This document shows, in pieces, positions 46,752 to 60,044 of a DNA stretch of 64,000 bases (position 1 is the stretch's first letter; the number at the start of each line of letters is the position of its first letter). A program made the position numbers and the translations under genes. The notes beneath the pieces were generated by a model. That model worked only from the letters and a program-made list of their open reading frames with translations, was not told the origin of the DNA and did not search any database. Origin of the DNA: Glandiceps talaboti (Eukaryota; Hemichordata; Enteropneusta; Spengelidae); contig NC_135560.1 of NCBI RefSeq assembly GCF_964340395.1, positions 23,985,175 to 24,049,174 on the forward strand, in the 5' to 3' direction.

Positions 46752-48062
46752 AAAAACACCTACTTCTAAATAGGGCTACTTAACTGAATTTTCAAACTAC
46801 AGTAAGAGTGGTGGTGAGTAACACCTACTTCTAAATAGGGCTACTTAACTGAGTTGTCAAACTGCAGTAAGAGTGGTGGTGAGTAACACCTACTTCTAAA
46901 TATTGCTACTTAACTGAGTTGTCAAACTGCAGTAAGAGTGGTAGTGAGTAACACCTACTTCTAAATAGGGCTACTTAACTGAGTTGTCAAACTGCAGTAA
47001 GAGTGGTGGTGAGTAACACCTACTTCTAAATAGGGCTACTTAACTGAGTTGTCAAACTGCAGTGAGAGTGGTGGTGAGTAACACCTACTTCTAAATAGGG
47101 CTACTTAACTGAGTTGTCAAACTGCAGTAAGAGTGGTGGTGAGTAACACCTACTTCTAAATAGGGCTACTTAACTGAGTTGTCAAACTACAGTAAGAGTG
47201 GTGGTGAGTAACACCTACTTCTAAATAGGGCTACTTAACTGAGTTGTCAAACTACAGTAAGAGTGGTGGTGAGTAACACCTACTTCTAAATAGGGCTACT
47301 TAACTGAGTTGTCAAACTGCAGTAAGAGTGGTGGTGAGTAACACCTACTTCTAAATAGGGCTACTTAACTGAGTTGTCAAACTGCAGTAAGAGTGGTGGT
47401 GAGTAACACCTACTTCTAAATAGGGCTACTTAACTGAGTTGTCAAACTGCAGTAAGAGTGGTGGTGAGTAACACCTACTTCTAAATAGGGCTACTTAACT
47501 GAGTTGTCAAACTACAGTAAGAGTGGTGGTGAGTAACACCTACTTCTAAATAGGGCTACTTAACTGAGTTGTCAAACTACAGTAAGAGTGGTGGTGAGTA
47601 ACACCTACTTCTAAATAGGGCTACTTAACTGAGTTGTCAAACTGCAGTAAGAGTGGTGGTGAGTAACACCTACTTCTAAATAGGGCTACTTAACTGAGTT
47701 GTCAAACTGCAGTAAGAGTGGTGGTGAGTAACACCTACTTCTAAATAGGGCTACTTAACTGAGTTGTCAAACTACAGTAAGAGTGGTGGTGAGTAACACC
47801 TACTTCTAAATAGGGCTACTTAACTGAGTTGTAAAACTGCAGTAAGAGTGGTGGTGAGTAACACCTACTTCTAAATAGGGCTACTTAACTGAGTTGTCTA
47901 ACTGCAGTAAGAGTGGTGGCGAGTAACACCTACTTCTAAATAGGGCTACTTAACTGAGTTGTCTAACTGCAGTAAGAGTGGTGGCGAGTAACACCTACTT
48001 CTAAATAGGGCTACTTAACTGAGTTGTCTAACTGCAGTAAGAGTGGTGGCGAGTAACACCTA
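46752..48062. repeat. 65-bp minisatellite, about 20 copies
   Basis: The unit is AACACCTACTTCTAAATAGG, GCTACTTAACTGAGTTGTCA, AACTGCAGTAAGAGTGGTGG, TGAGT. Variants alternate CTGCAG/CTACAG, and the last three copies share TCTAACTGC and GGTGGCGAG, showing spread of a local variant at the 3' edge. Confidence 0.95.
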
Positions 48063-49109
48063 CACAAATACAACCAACCAAATAAGTTTTAGATTAATGG
48101 CCTCAGAAGGGCTAAATTGATCCGAAGAGTCACGTCTGTATATTACAGTTTATACATCAGGAATTGTGTAATTTATACAAATGACAACTAGTATAACATA
48201 TAAGAACACCAAGGGTGCCGACTAGTTATTTAAATAACTTTATAATGAGTGATAATGATGAATCATTGACATGATTAGTAAGTTATTTCAAGTTACATTG
48301 AGTTAATCAATGCTACTTTTTGTCTAAGTATCCTCACACTTTATACCCTCTATACTACTAATACAGGAGATGAGATGTTTCATATTTCAAATAAATGTTG
48401 CAATGTAAATAGCGTTCAATGTTCTGCAATGAGCGTTTCCTATCTCTGCCGCAAAGGGGCATGGTTTACGTCAATTTACGACATACTTTATTAAATTCTT
48501 TTTTAAATACCCAATGACAATTTTATCAATAAAACTGAACAAACATTGAGGAATAAAACAAAACAGTGTGTTACTGGTTCAGTTTGTTTTGATATAGATA
48601 TAACATATACAATGCAGACGACTAGACTGCAAGCCATGGACATCGATCGGAAAGTAAAAATGAAAAATGTTGACTCGTAAGTTTTCAAAATTCACACAAA
48701 CAAGTCGTTTTAGTTGTGAACATTACAACAAGGAAAGACAGTGTGAGATATCTTATCACAATGAACTGTGCTGTATTAATATTTAATATGATACATTTTG
48801 AGATATCAGAACCTGAAAAATTATGTGAACTGCTAAGAATGATCGTAACAGAACAAAGAATATGATCTGAAATGTTACTAAATAACAGCTATCAATATAA
48901 AATGTTTTCTAAATATTCACGAAGAAACAATGACAAATACTCAATACTGACAGAAGAAGAAAATATGAGAGATTACTCAATTTTGCCAAAACAAGTAGTT
49001 ATAATATGTACATTATTTTTTTTCTTTCATTTTCATATTGAACAATCGATGCCTGAAATATCCAATAGGCGGTACACTTTCATACAACATGTGATGATTT
49101 GTGTTATAC
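48063..49109. other. Noncoding DNA, probably 3' UTR/flank of the - strand receptor
   Basis: TTTATT at 48487-48492 is AATAAA on the - strand, about 940 nt beyond the receptor stop codon, and may be its polyadenylation signal. No other gene is seen. Confidence 0.4.
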
Positions 49110-49428
49110 TACAAGACAGAACGTATCTAAGAGCTAAGAACAGCAGTCTTCAAGACACAAGGTATATAATAACTAAGAACAGAAGTCATCAAGACAAAAG
49201 ATATTTAAGAATTAAGAACAGCAGTCTTCAAGACATAAAGTATTTAAGAACAAAGAACGACTGTCTTCAAGAAACAAAGTATTTGAGAACTAAGAACAGT
49301 AGTCTTCAAGACAGAAAGTATCTAAGAACTAAAAACGACTGTCTTCAAGAAACAAAGTATTTAAGAACTAAGAACGACTGTCTTCAAGAAACAAATTATT
49401 TAAGAACTAAGAACAGCAGTCTTCAAAA
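49110..49428. repeat. 39-bp minisatellite abutting the receptor stop codon
   Basis: The unit is AAAGTATTTAAGAACTAAGA, ACGACTGTCTTCAAGAAAC, repeated about eight times, with AGCAGT/GACTGT alternation. The + strand reads a 13-residue repeat KYLRTKNDCLQET, but nothing suggests it is translated. It lies in what should be the 3' UTR of the - strand receptor and ends within a few bases of its stop. Confidence 0.9.
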
Positions 49429-49429
49429 G

Positions 49430-50052
49430 TTACATAGACGTGTCCTGTGTCTTTTCGATGTAGTTTTTTCTATCACTGTGGCGTGATAGTCCAACGGTTG
49501 TGGTGCGAAATCGAGAAAGCCGGTTGCGTTCGTCAGAGATACGAAACAGTCTCTTGAAGTATTTTTGGAATGTGTTCCCAGTTAAGGCATATATAAAAGG
49601 ATTGATACATGAATTCGAATACGCAAGACAAAGACAGAATGTTCTGAATCTAATTAAATGGATGTCATATTTCGATTCCATGTTGGGGTCAAATCTTGCC
49701 CAAGAGTTCATCGCCTGTAGTGGTCCCCATGAAATAGCGAACAACATGACGACAATGAGAACCATTCGAGTTACTTTTCGTCTTCGTTGTAAGGACTGCT
49801 TGACCTCGTACACTCCACCGTCCAATATCCCCAACCCCTTGATTCGCCATACTTGTTTTAAGATGAATCCATAGCAAACACCAATAACGGCTAGAGGCAA
49901 CAGATAGAGGACTACAAGAGAATAAGCCTGGTATATTTTTGAAGCCAACAACGACGGAAACATTTCGAAGCAAATCACCTTCGTTTCTCCTTGGCATTCG
50001 AAATAAACTTCTCCAAAGTACATCGCTAGTGGGATGTGCAGAGCAAAGGAAC
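49430..50052 (-). CDS. Kisspeptin receptor (GPR54)-like class A GPCR, last exon (end of TM4 to C-terminus)
   Basis: On the - strand, CCGTTGTAG|GT is the acceptor, and the codon split G|GT rejoins IWI-G-S with the upstream exon. The exon encodes ~206 residues. Visible are extracellular loop 2 with a conserved Cys (FECQGETKVICFE), TM5 (VVLYLLPLAVIGVCYGFIL), a basic third loop, TM6 with FAISWGPLQ (the CWxP switch written SWGP), TM7 with SNSCINPFIYALTG (NPxxY) and a basic, Ser/Thr-rich tail ending in a stop. By eye the best match is kisspeptin receptor, then galanin/allatostatin-A receptors. These are plasma-membrane peptide receptors; the ligand here is inferred only from similarity. Confidence 0.85.
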
Positions 50053-51314
50053 CTACAACGGAAAAAAGTGCATATATTGATTATGAAAGCCAATGACGTT
50101 TGAATGTTTTATAGGGTGGGACAATCCCCACGAGGCAAACTGGCAACATTGATACCATGGTAACTATGAAGTTGGCGACGTTTGTTGCATTAGGTATCGG
50201 ATTTGAAAGAGGGCGCGAAGTTATTCTTCACTTGATAAGCCAGGGAAAGAAAGAATTTAGCAAACAACAGAAATATCGTTTTTTATTCCACCAGCGAAAG
50301 AATGCAACAAATTATCGATCACATGCTCACTGTTACCTGTGTGGTAAGTTTACATCACTGTGTTCATTGAGAGTATGTTGGGGTGCTATGCAGTACAGTT
50401 TACAATCTAAACCTTTAGAAAGCTCGTACGACATAAGATAAAATGTTGGCATAAATATAATTTCGGTGTGCGTACAGAATGGTGCGTTCTAAGGGATTGC
50501 GCAGAAAATGTTAAATGTTTACGGAAAATAAAAAGAAGGCAATTATGAGTTATGAAAATTCTTCCTATAGTTGCGATCATCTTAAATTCCATATATACAC
50601 TTAGACACAATGCTTAGATTTTCGTGTACATACAACATGCCTCAACAAAGCCATATATCTCATTATCCAGATATATATTGACCAATCAGACAGGTCAATT
50701 CATAACATCTACTTTTGTGATCTGCGAAATGTCAGATTTTCAAACCTGACAAATAGACGCAACCATCTGCAAATGGAAGCCCCCATAATATCAATTATAT
50801 TTATTCATTTATGTCAGATGTCAACTGAATGCCTTCCACAAGGGTAAAGCCTTTAGGTTTTCCCTTCGCACATTAATTGTTCCTTGGAATGCAAAATTCT
50901 GAGCTATAGCAACTATACATGATATATCAAATTAATTATACTAAACTACAAGAAAACTTGAAGCTTGCATACCTAAGATATTGCCTAATTACCGGAAATC
51001 ATTAATAAATCATTAAGATATTAAGTAAAGAAACGAGCTCTGTCAATTGTAAAAGACGATTTCTATCCAGCACGCAATTTATTCCAACTTATGCGCTCAG
51101 GCGAGCGGTACCGTTCGATCAAATCAGCTTCTGATCGCACGTTGTTTAGCTTCTACCCAACTGCAGTCCGCACTCTCAATGAATTAATTGAAGTTCTTTC
51201 TCTGTAAACGCGTCAATCTCGTATTAGAAGTCATCTACAGAATACTGTTTTTGTAAATGTTTCATTTTCACGCAAAATCAATGCACATTTCATTATATAT
51301 GTACCTATATAGAC

Positions 51315-51543
<229 letters not shown>

Positions 51544-51663
51544 CAATAAAACACATATCATATCATATCATCATATAGCTACAAGCTTTACACGACTCAC
51601 GTATTTTGTTATTATCAATATATGTACCTACGCCTCAGACGATGTACTGTATAAAACAAGACA

Positions 51664-52143
51664 TAACTTCAAAAATAAGTTGTCTTCTTCCACTGTAAAT
51701 TAAGAAGCAGACACGTCTCGAACAAATCACTTGCCCTTCAGTGTCTAACTGGATCTGACAGAAAGCTGGAGGTGTTGATTTAACTCATAGAGGTGTGAAA
51801 CCGTTAGCTTCAATATATGTAAATTCAGGTGTGAAAGTACTTGTCAGTTATGTACATCTAACTGTCCACCTTCTGTGATAATGTCACTGTAGATTGATGG
51901 AATGTCATATTTTCCTACATTGGCATTAAGTGACGAATTGTTGACTTTGATGTACATGGCCTCCAACAGCCTTCTTTTATCCATGTTTTGTTCCCCGTTG
52001 ACTCCATTTTACTCAACACCTCCGGCAAATTTGAATCATTCTGTCAAACCCAGTTAGACACTGAAGAAGGACAAGTGATTTGTTCGAAGCATTTCTGTTT
52101 CTCAATCTACATTGGAAGAAGAGAGCTTGTGTTGAATCTTAAG
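51664..52143 (-). mobile_element. Penelope-like element remnant within inverted repeats
   Basis: Arms of about 100 bp (51664-51762 and 52040-52143) are inverted repeats, sharing CGAACAAATCACTTG, TTCAGTGTCTAACTGG and TCTTCTTCCA. Between them on the - strand is a 46-codon frame (51844-51984) reading KRRLLEAMYIK and GKYDIPSIYSDI, which resembles the C-terminal end of Penelope-like reverse transcriptase/GIY-YIG proteins. The arm itself contains CTGAAGA...TTGTTCGAAG, a degenerate hammerhead-like core. Most of the element is missing, so it is a dead fragment. Its right edge is ~40 bp from the receptor exon's splice donor. Confidence 0.6.
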
Positions 52144-52184
52144 ATGCTTCCATGATGGACATAGTGTTATAAGACAAAACTTAC

Positions 52185-52320
52185 CTATCCATATAAATAC
52201 ACACACGATGATTGCAAGCTTTGGGGTTCGTTCATGTCTTGATCTCATTGGTTGGCTGATGACATAATACCTATCCACGGTCATTGCTGTTAGCGTCGCA
52301 CACGTGGCCTGTACAGACAC
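52185..52320 (-). CDS. Kisspeptin receptor (GPR54)-like GPCR, internal exon (TM3-TM4)
   Basis: On the - strand the acceptor is TATCTTTACTTTAG and the donor TGGATAG|gtaagt. The 136-bp exon is phase 0 in, phase 1 out. It reads [20 protein letters not shown], containing TM3 and an intact DRY motif, then [20 protein letters not shown] and FIWIG (loop 2 and TM4). The VxVQATC...LTAMxVDR and HxRTPxLA blocks are hallmarks of kisspeptin receptors, although vertebrate GPR54 has DRW rather than DRY. TM1 and TM2 and the N-terminus must be encoded further right on the - strand. I did not find them before the window end. Confidence 0.88.
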
Positions 52321-52719
52321 CTAAAGTAAAGATATAATGGTCAGAATTATTTGCGGTTAGTTTTGTGAATGGAAACCAAGAGAAAAATGGACAGGTAGAC
52401 ATACAGACATACAGCTTGATTACTGTATAACTATGGAGCACCTTCTCAAGAAACGGAGGACCGTGTAGTTACACTAGAATGCTGAGATCAAGGCAAGATA
52501 TTGTATACGTATATGATATTTTCTGTGAGCCAATACCACATGGTCACAAGCCCAGACGGCAAGGACCAGTAAGAAATAATAACGTTTCCATTATCATCAC
52601 AGAAAACATGTCAGGAATACACGCAAATCGGTGACGTTGATGGTTGTCACTATACAGATATACAAAGTACAGACTAGTTACTCTCGCCAATGAAGTTAGG
52701 TAGAGTTTATGTTTTCCCA

Positions 52720-52935
52720 TTGTATGTCTGTTTGTCTGTCCATTTGTATATTTGTCTGTTTGTCTGTCAATTTGTATATTTGTCTGTTTGTCCATTTGTA
52801 TATTTGTCTGTTTGTCTGTCCATTTGTATATTTGTCTGTCCATTTGTATATTTGTCTGTTTGTCTGTCCATTTGTATATTTGTCTGTTTGTCTGTCTGTC
52901 CATTTGTATATTTTTTCAGTTTGTTTGTCTATATT
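52720..52935. repeat. TGTCTGTTTGTCTGTCCATT-type minisatellite
   Basis: Units of TTGTCTGTTTGTCTGTCCAT plus TTGTATAT (16-28 bp) recur about eight times. The + strand frames rich in Val/Cys/Leu are artefacts, open in all three frames because of the repeat. Confidence 0.92.
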
Positions 52936-55900
52936 TATCAGCAGGGTATCTGGAAAATATGGATGGATTTTAATGGAACTTTACGGAAAGATTGCCAAAG
53001 AGTCAAGGAAAGATTCACCGGATTGAAGATCAGTAAACGTTGGAATGAAGCCTTGATATTACCAGAATCTACCAACTAGTGCCAACCTTGAGGACGCCAT
53101 CAACGATGGCCAAGGTATGCGTCCTAGTGTGCTATTTGTATCTTAATATTTACTTACTTACAAAAAGGGATAATCCACCCATTATTTACAGAGAGTGTAA
53201 GTAAGTGTTCCACCTGTCAGCACATCACATGATAGAACTCATGAATTTTCTCAATCAATCTTCTTTCTGATTTTAACTACCGAACGACCTTATTACAAGC
53301 TTATGAATTATATGAATTGTCCATATCAATGACCTTGTGTACACTAGTTTACAATTAAATCAATTAGTGTTTTAAAATACTGTTTGGTTACTGTCACTAT
53401 GTAATTGAATTTGTGACAAATGACATCAAACGGCGATGCGTCACCACTATCTTTAGCTAATCACCCACAATACCTTCTCAGAAATGAAATTTAGATACTG
53501 CGGTGTTACGCGCTACTGTGTATATCAATTTCGCGATAGTTGGTTTTTACAGACGTATTACATATTTAGTTTTGTAAATATCAACTGCTGTGGTGGATTT
53601 CACTTCCATGTAACACTATCAAGCGGTTTTTTGGTATGAAAGATCATATAATTTTGAATAAAATTATTACAACTCTGTTTAAAAAAAGTATATTTTCAAA
53701 ACTGATATCATATACGTATACAATGTATTTTCAGTTCCTCACTTTGAGTCTGGCGTTACTAGTAAACTTTGTAGAGCACGGTCAGTCCACTTGCGAGTAT
53801 TCTAAATTCTAAAAACAATTCCTACCAGGATTGGACTTACATCATGCATACATTTAAATGAATGGTGTTAAGATTTAAATTATATCAATTACAAAATATC
53901 AGACACACAACAGTTGTTCTATGTTGTATGGTACGTTTGTTTCAAAAGAAAAAAGACAAGTTTTAATTGTTGTTTCCTTAGTTCATGCAATAAGTTGGGT
54001 TTACAAGTGTACATGTGAAGTGGACTAACTCAAACAATGTTATTTAAAGGCAAAAAAAACTTATTTTAGGCACTATGCCCTTACAATTCAAAGTCAAATT
54101 TAAATCACCATTTTTCTCAATTTTCTGTCTTCAACCACGACAAATTTGGTGAAATGGGAGAAGAAGCAGTAAACTATCAGAAAATATCACTGGGGCTTTT
54201 GAGAAATGTGTCATTTGTTTTGAAAACTTTAAAAAAAACCCACTTTATTCAATATGTCCTTTTGCCGCTAAGCCAACTTCAAATCACATTTTCGCCTAGC
54301 TATCTTCAGAATAAAGGTTGAGTTTTTCCTGAGAGCAGAAACCAAAATGAAATTATTAAACGCAAAATGGCACTAGGCACTTATTGCACATGCACTTACC
54401 TCTCATGGTTTTAGATGTATAGCGCCCTCTTGCCACGTTTTAGAAATGTGACTAGATCTGTTTTTGAATTATTGTTCATAACTTATTTGTCATGGCTGGT
54501 CCCTATCAACTCCTCAGAAAGTATTGAATTTGTGAAATTATCATATTATAATGTTATCTTGTATTTGTATTTGGATATCTACATGATTTCGAAGTCACAG
54601 ATGTTATACATTGCTTTAATTAGTGAACAAGCTAAAATGTTGTCATGTGAGACTCGACGAGATAAAGTGGTTGAAATTACGAAATAAAGTTTTGGATAAG
54701 AACTGAAATGCTGTTTGATTCACCTGAAATTATGACGTCATAATAATATTCTATATTGCCATCTGCATAAAACAAATGCGATTATTAACGTAATTCCATT
54801 CTTCAAATGCTATTTTCAACTCACAGACCCATACAGAAGGTCTTGAGTATCTGTACTAGACTTTGAAATGATAGATCCTTTCGAATTCCATATCTCTAAA
54901 TGTTGTAATGTGATGAGTTTACTTGGATAAAGCGAATTATACATTGGCGTCTTTCCTTCAGTTACTACATTATGCGACATTCAATGTTCGTGTTGTTTCA
55001 CTTTCATAATAAATCGTACGTCCATTAACAACAAATCTGATACGACCTTCTTCAACAACCTTTACTCAATAAATCATCCCATTTCATGAAAACAAACACG
55101 TTAAAGGCATTTATACATTGTTTTAATGTCGTCTTTATATTTTACATAATGGTTGTCTCTCGTTCAGGCTCCTCATACCTGAGGCATTTATTAAGAACTC
55201 GAAAGATGCGTGTTGCACACGTTTTACTACGTACTTACACATAAATAATCCACTATTTCCGATAAAGTTTAAATGCGTTGTTAATATTTCAGAGAGTTCC
55301 AATCGTAATCGTAACCCGTTTGATTATACATACAGCAACCTAGATTTCACACTGATTTTACCTTAATTTACGATGTTCTCTACATCAATCTGTAAACTTC
55401 ATGCTGTGACAACTTACATGTACATCGGGTTGACGCAGCTTTACTTGCATATAAGACTTAAATCCTTCTAAATGAACTAGATGTGAGATCAATCACGACA
55501 CACCACCATAAAGACTACAAAACAACTCTCCACTTCCAAGTCAATTGCTGCAAAAACTTTTCTTTGTAACTTACAAACATTACTTTCAGAGTTTGTACAC
55601 GAAGCTTAACAAACTGGCATTATATCTATTCTGTTATTGACTGGTATTTCCAATGGTAATGACGATAACAATAAAGATATTTATATATCGCCTAGTATGC
55701 ATCAAGCGATGCTCACTTCGCTTTGCAATAAATACTGTCACAAATAAGCTCTTTCGAAAAAGGTGTGTCTTTACGTTGATACTTGGTGTAGAACGGAAAG
55801 TGTTTGGCAGTTGGTTCTAAAGGATTGCGGCGGCGTAGCTGAAAGTTTGATCTCCATATGATTTGAGTTCAGTTCTGGGAACCTTGAGTGTAAAATGCTG

Positions 55901-58900
55901 AGATAATGTTTCGCTATGCAGGCCATATGCAGGATACATAATTGCTGTCAAGCTTAAATATTAGACGGAGATTTAATTAAACATATACTACACCTCGAGT
56001 GCAAAGTATTCTGGAATACGACATTGTCAAGGAATGTAATTTCCAATGAAAATAGAAAAGTTGGCTTTATTGCCTGAATCTGATATCGACTTAGTCGAGA
56101 AAATAGAGAAAATCAATACGAAAACTAGATTCCTTGTTATAAGATTTTTCAGATTTGTGAAAATGATGCAGTCATTTTGTTCTTCCAATTGATATAAATA
56201 TGACGTCATTACTATAGGACCGTTAATGAAATTTGAACATTAAAATGAAGTTATGCAGTAAAGGTTAGTATCCGGAACAATTATATATAATTGCGAGAAA
56301 TTGACTCATTATTACTCTATTTTCCTATTTCTTACAATTTTACTCGAGATGTCGTCACGGCTTGTGTGGCTAGGATTTCGTTATGTCAACTTTAATAGGG
56401 CTAATGACCCGTTATTATTTCCCACTTTTACTGTCGGTTTTGTGTATTTTCACCATTTACATTCATTTTCACATTTAAAGGGGAACACCACTCCAGGAAA
56501 TAAAATGTATTTCAATAAACTTTGAAAAGTTCCTTCCTAAGAGTCATTTCAGCATTTCACATCATTCACATGAATTTCGCGCGATTGCCAAGAAATACTA
56601 AATTGAAACTCTTTTTTTTCATCCATTGTTCTGGTACTGGGCCAGTGTTGCCTCATGGAATTTAGAAGACATGTATATGTTTTAGATGATTAATAAATAA
56701 TCACGACTACGCCCTAACATATATTACAACAGTTGAAAGAACAAAGATGAGTAGGCCTACATTAGAATGTAGAATGTTCAATTCTTAATTCTGTATGTAG
56801 GGAACGATAATAATATTGAATAGTGTGGTAAGCTGAATTCGTACGTCAAAGTTTATTCAAAATCATTACATGACTGCGATAAAAACATATGAAAGGTGAA
56901 AAAATGTATGTTTATGTAAGCATGAATGCATTACATACATTCATTTTCTCTTTTGACATCTGAACACGAATATAACTGTACAAATATAAGTTGCACATTG
57001 ATATGGCGTGACATGTTAGCTAAAAAGCATACAACTCGAATATTCTCTGAGCGACTCAAGTTGTCTATGGCTTAGAAATCGGTTAACAATGTGTTTCGGT
57101 CTGTACGTGAACGTTAGGAGAAACATTGTATGCACAGAAAATTGACCATTTAATTGAACTGCAAAAAAAATCGAAATGAAAATTGGCAGTCCCTGCTTAA
57201 CATTTCCCGGCAGAATTGGAAATGACATCTTTAGAAGCAACGACACTTATTTCAATATATCACGGTTTACATGTTGCAATGGAAGCCAGATAACTAGAAA
57301 CAATTCGCCATCAGGTTTGACAAAATCTTAATATTAACATTGCTACATTTATTAACTGACTATGTTACTATGTTGCTAAATCTTATTGTTTGACAAGACA
57401 AACAATGAATTAGAATTGCTACATTTTTATCCACTGACTCGCCTGAAAAAAGTATATGTTGTTACAAATATTTATAATTTGATGACAATCTGTTTACATA
57501 ACAGTAGCATGCAAAAGTCTTGTTACACCAAGTGATGAAAAGATGCAATGTTAATAAGATTTTTGTCGAGCCTGATACTAACATGTTGCTAATTGAAAAT
57601 GAGAAAGATTTTTGTCGAGCTATGCGGCGATTTCTTTCTAATCAACTGATTTCCATTGTCTATAGTTCAAGGAAAGAGAAACATTATTTGTCCATATTTT
57701 TCTCTCTCCTATTCGGCAACTGTTTGAAATGCATCTGCTACTGTACCACGTAACGACAGATTTCATATTTTGCCAGGATTGTTTACAACGGGCCATGTAA
57801 CCATTACGCCAGATTGTTTTAACCTTTAACTATAACGAAAATCTTCCAATGTCCCTATATGTTGAGATATGTAACAGATAAACCTTCTCTACCCACAACT
57901 ACGCAGTATTTCTCATTAGGGATCCAAAACAAGCTATAAACATTTATCATACTAGTTTTACTTTGGACATTGAAGAGCATTATCTATCTATCTATCTTTT
58001 ATGCAATCTTCACATGAATAAATGCATAGAACTGATATGAGACATAGAAATCATGAATCAATATTTTACGGTTGAGATATTAGTTCCAAAATGTGCATAT
58101 TCCTCCAATGTGGGTAATACAAAATGCTTTCATCCAAAATGTACATACAGTAGTATTGTAGATAGGTATAATCGACTCACAAATATGTACTTTAATAATG
58201 TTTGTTGCAGGGATAGATCCAGTGGGAATCAAAAGTCAATCGAATCCAGAATGAACGAGGAACTGGTTAGCACTAGAAATGACTTGACATGAAAAGACAT
58301 GACTTATCTGAAAGGAAATACAACGCGTTTATTAATATTGAAATGCACATTCAGGCCTTCTGTCACCATATCTTGGCATTTAAAGTGACCACATGCGTCT
58401 TTGTTTACCACCACACGCATTGGAAAAGGTACAAAAAATACACTTGCAGAAGTATACAATGTATTATGGCAACGATTAAAACCAAAGCCATTATTTGCGC
58501 TCTGTAAACCTAATTCATTGTCAGACTCTCATAACCTTAGTTCTGGGCGGAGACATTTCTAAGTTTTAGAGTTCCGTATGTACAGTATTGTTTAGGAGTT
58601 TTGTATGGATAATGCAGTTTCAGAGTTTCTCACAGACACAGTTGTTTGATTTATCGATTACATCAGATCGTATCCTTGCTTTAGCAGTTTCTCAAAGACG
58701 ATGCTTCTGATTGGAGTGATACTAGGAAGACTTTAGTAATTACAAGGGAGGCGGCCGGAAATGGGGAGGGTCACTTTTACGAATCGGTTCTCGGTGAGGG
58801 CCATACTTTAGAATAATGGAATAAGGGGAGGTCACGGTTTACTTTGGCTCATTTTATCATCTAACTTTGCTTTATTTTATTTTATTATTTTGGTATCCCA

Positions 58901-59766
58901 CTGCTGCCACCGGTTCCAAACCCAACTGTACTCCACCCCACCACTGCCACCGCTGTACTGTATGAGGTTCTGCCATTCTTGAATAATAACGTCCGACAAA
59001 AGATTATTTTTTTTAGATGATTTATGATTTAAGAGTTTCATGCAGACAATGCAGCTTGCTGTTAACTTAACTGTTTTTACAGACAGTTATTTAAGAGTTT
59101 CTCAGACGATCATTTTGATTCAAAAGTTTGCTGTATGATGTTAAGACATGGATCCATGACAACGGAACATTATATTTAACTACACAAATATAGGTTATTA
59201 TTAAGAAGATCTTCCAAGATTGGGTTTCCAAGAAGACATACCAAGAGTATGCAAAGATGATTAGCATTATGGTGTGAGATCTATACCGTCGTTTTAATAA
59301 GAAGAAAACATATCTGTACAACTATCGTTATGAAAAATATTAATATAGGAATTCATCTATAAGATTCATCTATCCCCCCTTTTATATTCTTGATATAATA
59401 TTTACATTATCATAATTTTAGCACATCACGCTTACCTTCTATCTGCTGTAAGGTTTGTATAAAATGTACTTTTACTCACAAAGAGTATTTTGTCTTTCTT
59501 TCCTTTAGCATCATAGCAAGGGCTAAATATCATTCAACTTTTAATTATTGTTTCATTTTGTTAACTGTTGTCAGCACAGCTGAACAGTAATACGATTCAG
59601 TTGCTCTAGACATGACGTGGCGTCTGTCTGTCTCTGTATACGTTTTAGGCACCATTGAAGGGTTGAACCATTACTCAATCTTTTAATTGTGTTCACTGTG
59701 AATAGTACAAAGGAACCCAGGTTTCAGTAGCGTTGAAGGTATGGCACAGCAGCTGTGTCTGGATAT
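52936..59766. other. Long AT-rich stretch without a supported gene
   Basis: I looked on the - strand for the TM1-TM2 exons of the receptor (WxxG...CKxxxYLQQ before a phase-0 donor) and found none. Good-looking - strand donors near 54396, 55178 and 59433 lack convincing coding sequence upstream. A G-rich segment at ~58745-58830 (GGGGAGGGTCACTTTT) resembles one at 60066-60150, probably a dispersed repeat. A TCTA run lies at 57983-58000. Confidence 0.5.
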
Positions 59767-59767
59767 G

Positions 59768-59953
59768 TGTGTATGTATGTATGTATGTATGTATGTATGT
59801 ATGTATGTATGTATGCATGTATGTATGTATGTATGTATGTATGCATGTATGTATGTATGTATGTATCTATGTATGTATGTATGTGTATATGTATGTAATA
59901 CTTGTAAGCTTATGTATGTATGTATGTATGTATGTGTGCGTGCGTCACCCGAA

Positions 59954-60041
<88 letters not shown>
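59768..60041. repeat. (GTAT)n and (CT)n microsatellites
   Basis: A (GTAT)n run (about 59768-59935), interrupted by GCAT, CTAT and a unique patch, is followed by a C-run and (CT)n (about 59961-60041). Cys/Met/Tyr-rich and Ser/Leu-rich frames here are artefacts. Confidence 0.96.

Positions 60042-60044
<3 letters not shown>

Noticed and set aside
48872-49486. 204-codon + strand frame with KYLRTKNDCLQET repeats
   Set aside because: It runs through the 39-bp minisatellite and overlaps the receptor's 3' end on the other strand; no start context or conserved domain.
52690-53079. Cys/Val/Leu-rich + frames and Asp/Arg/Gln-rich - frame
   Set aside because: Several overlapping frames are open at once because of the TGTCTGTTTG repeat; no conserved motif.
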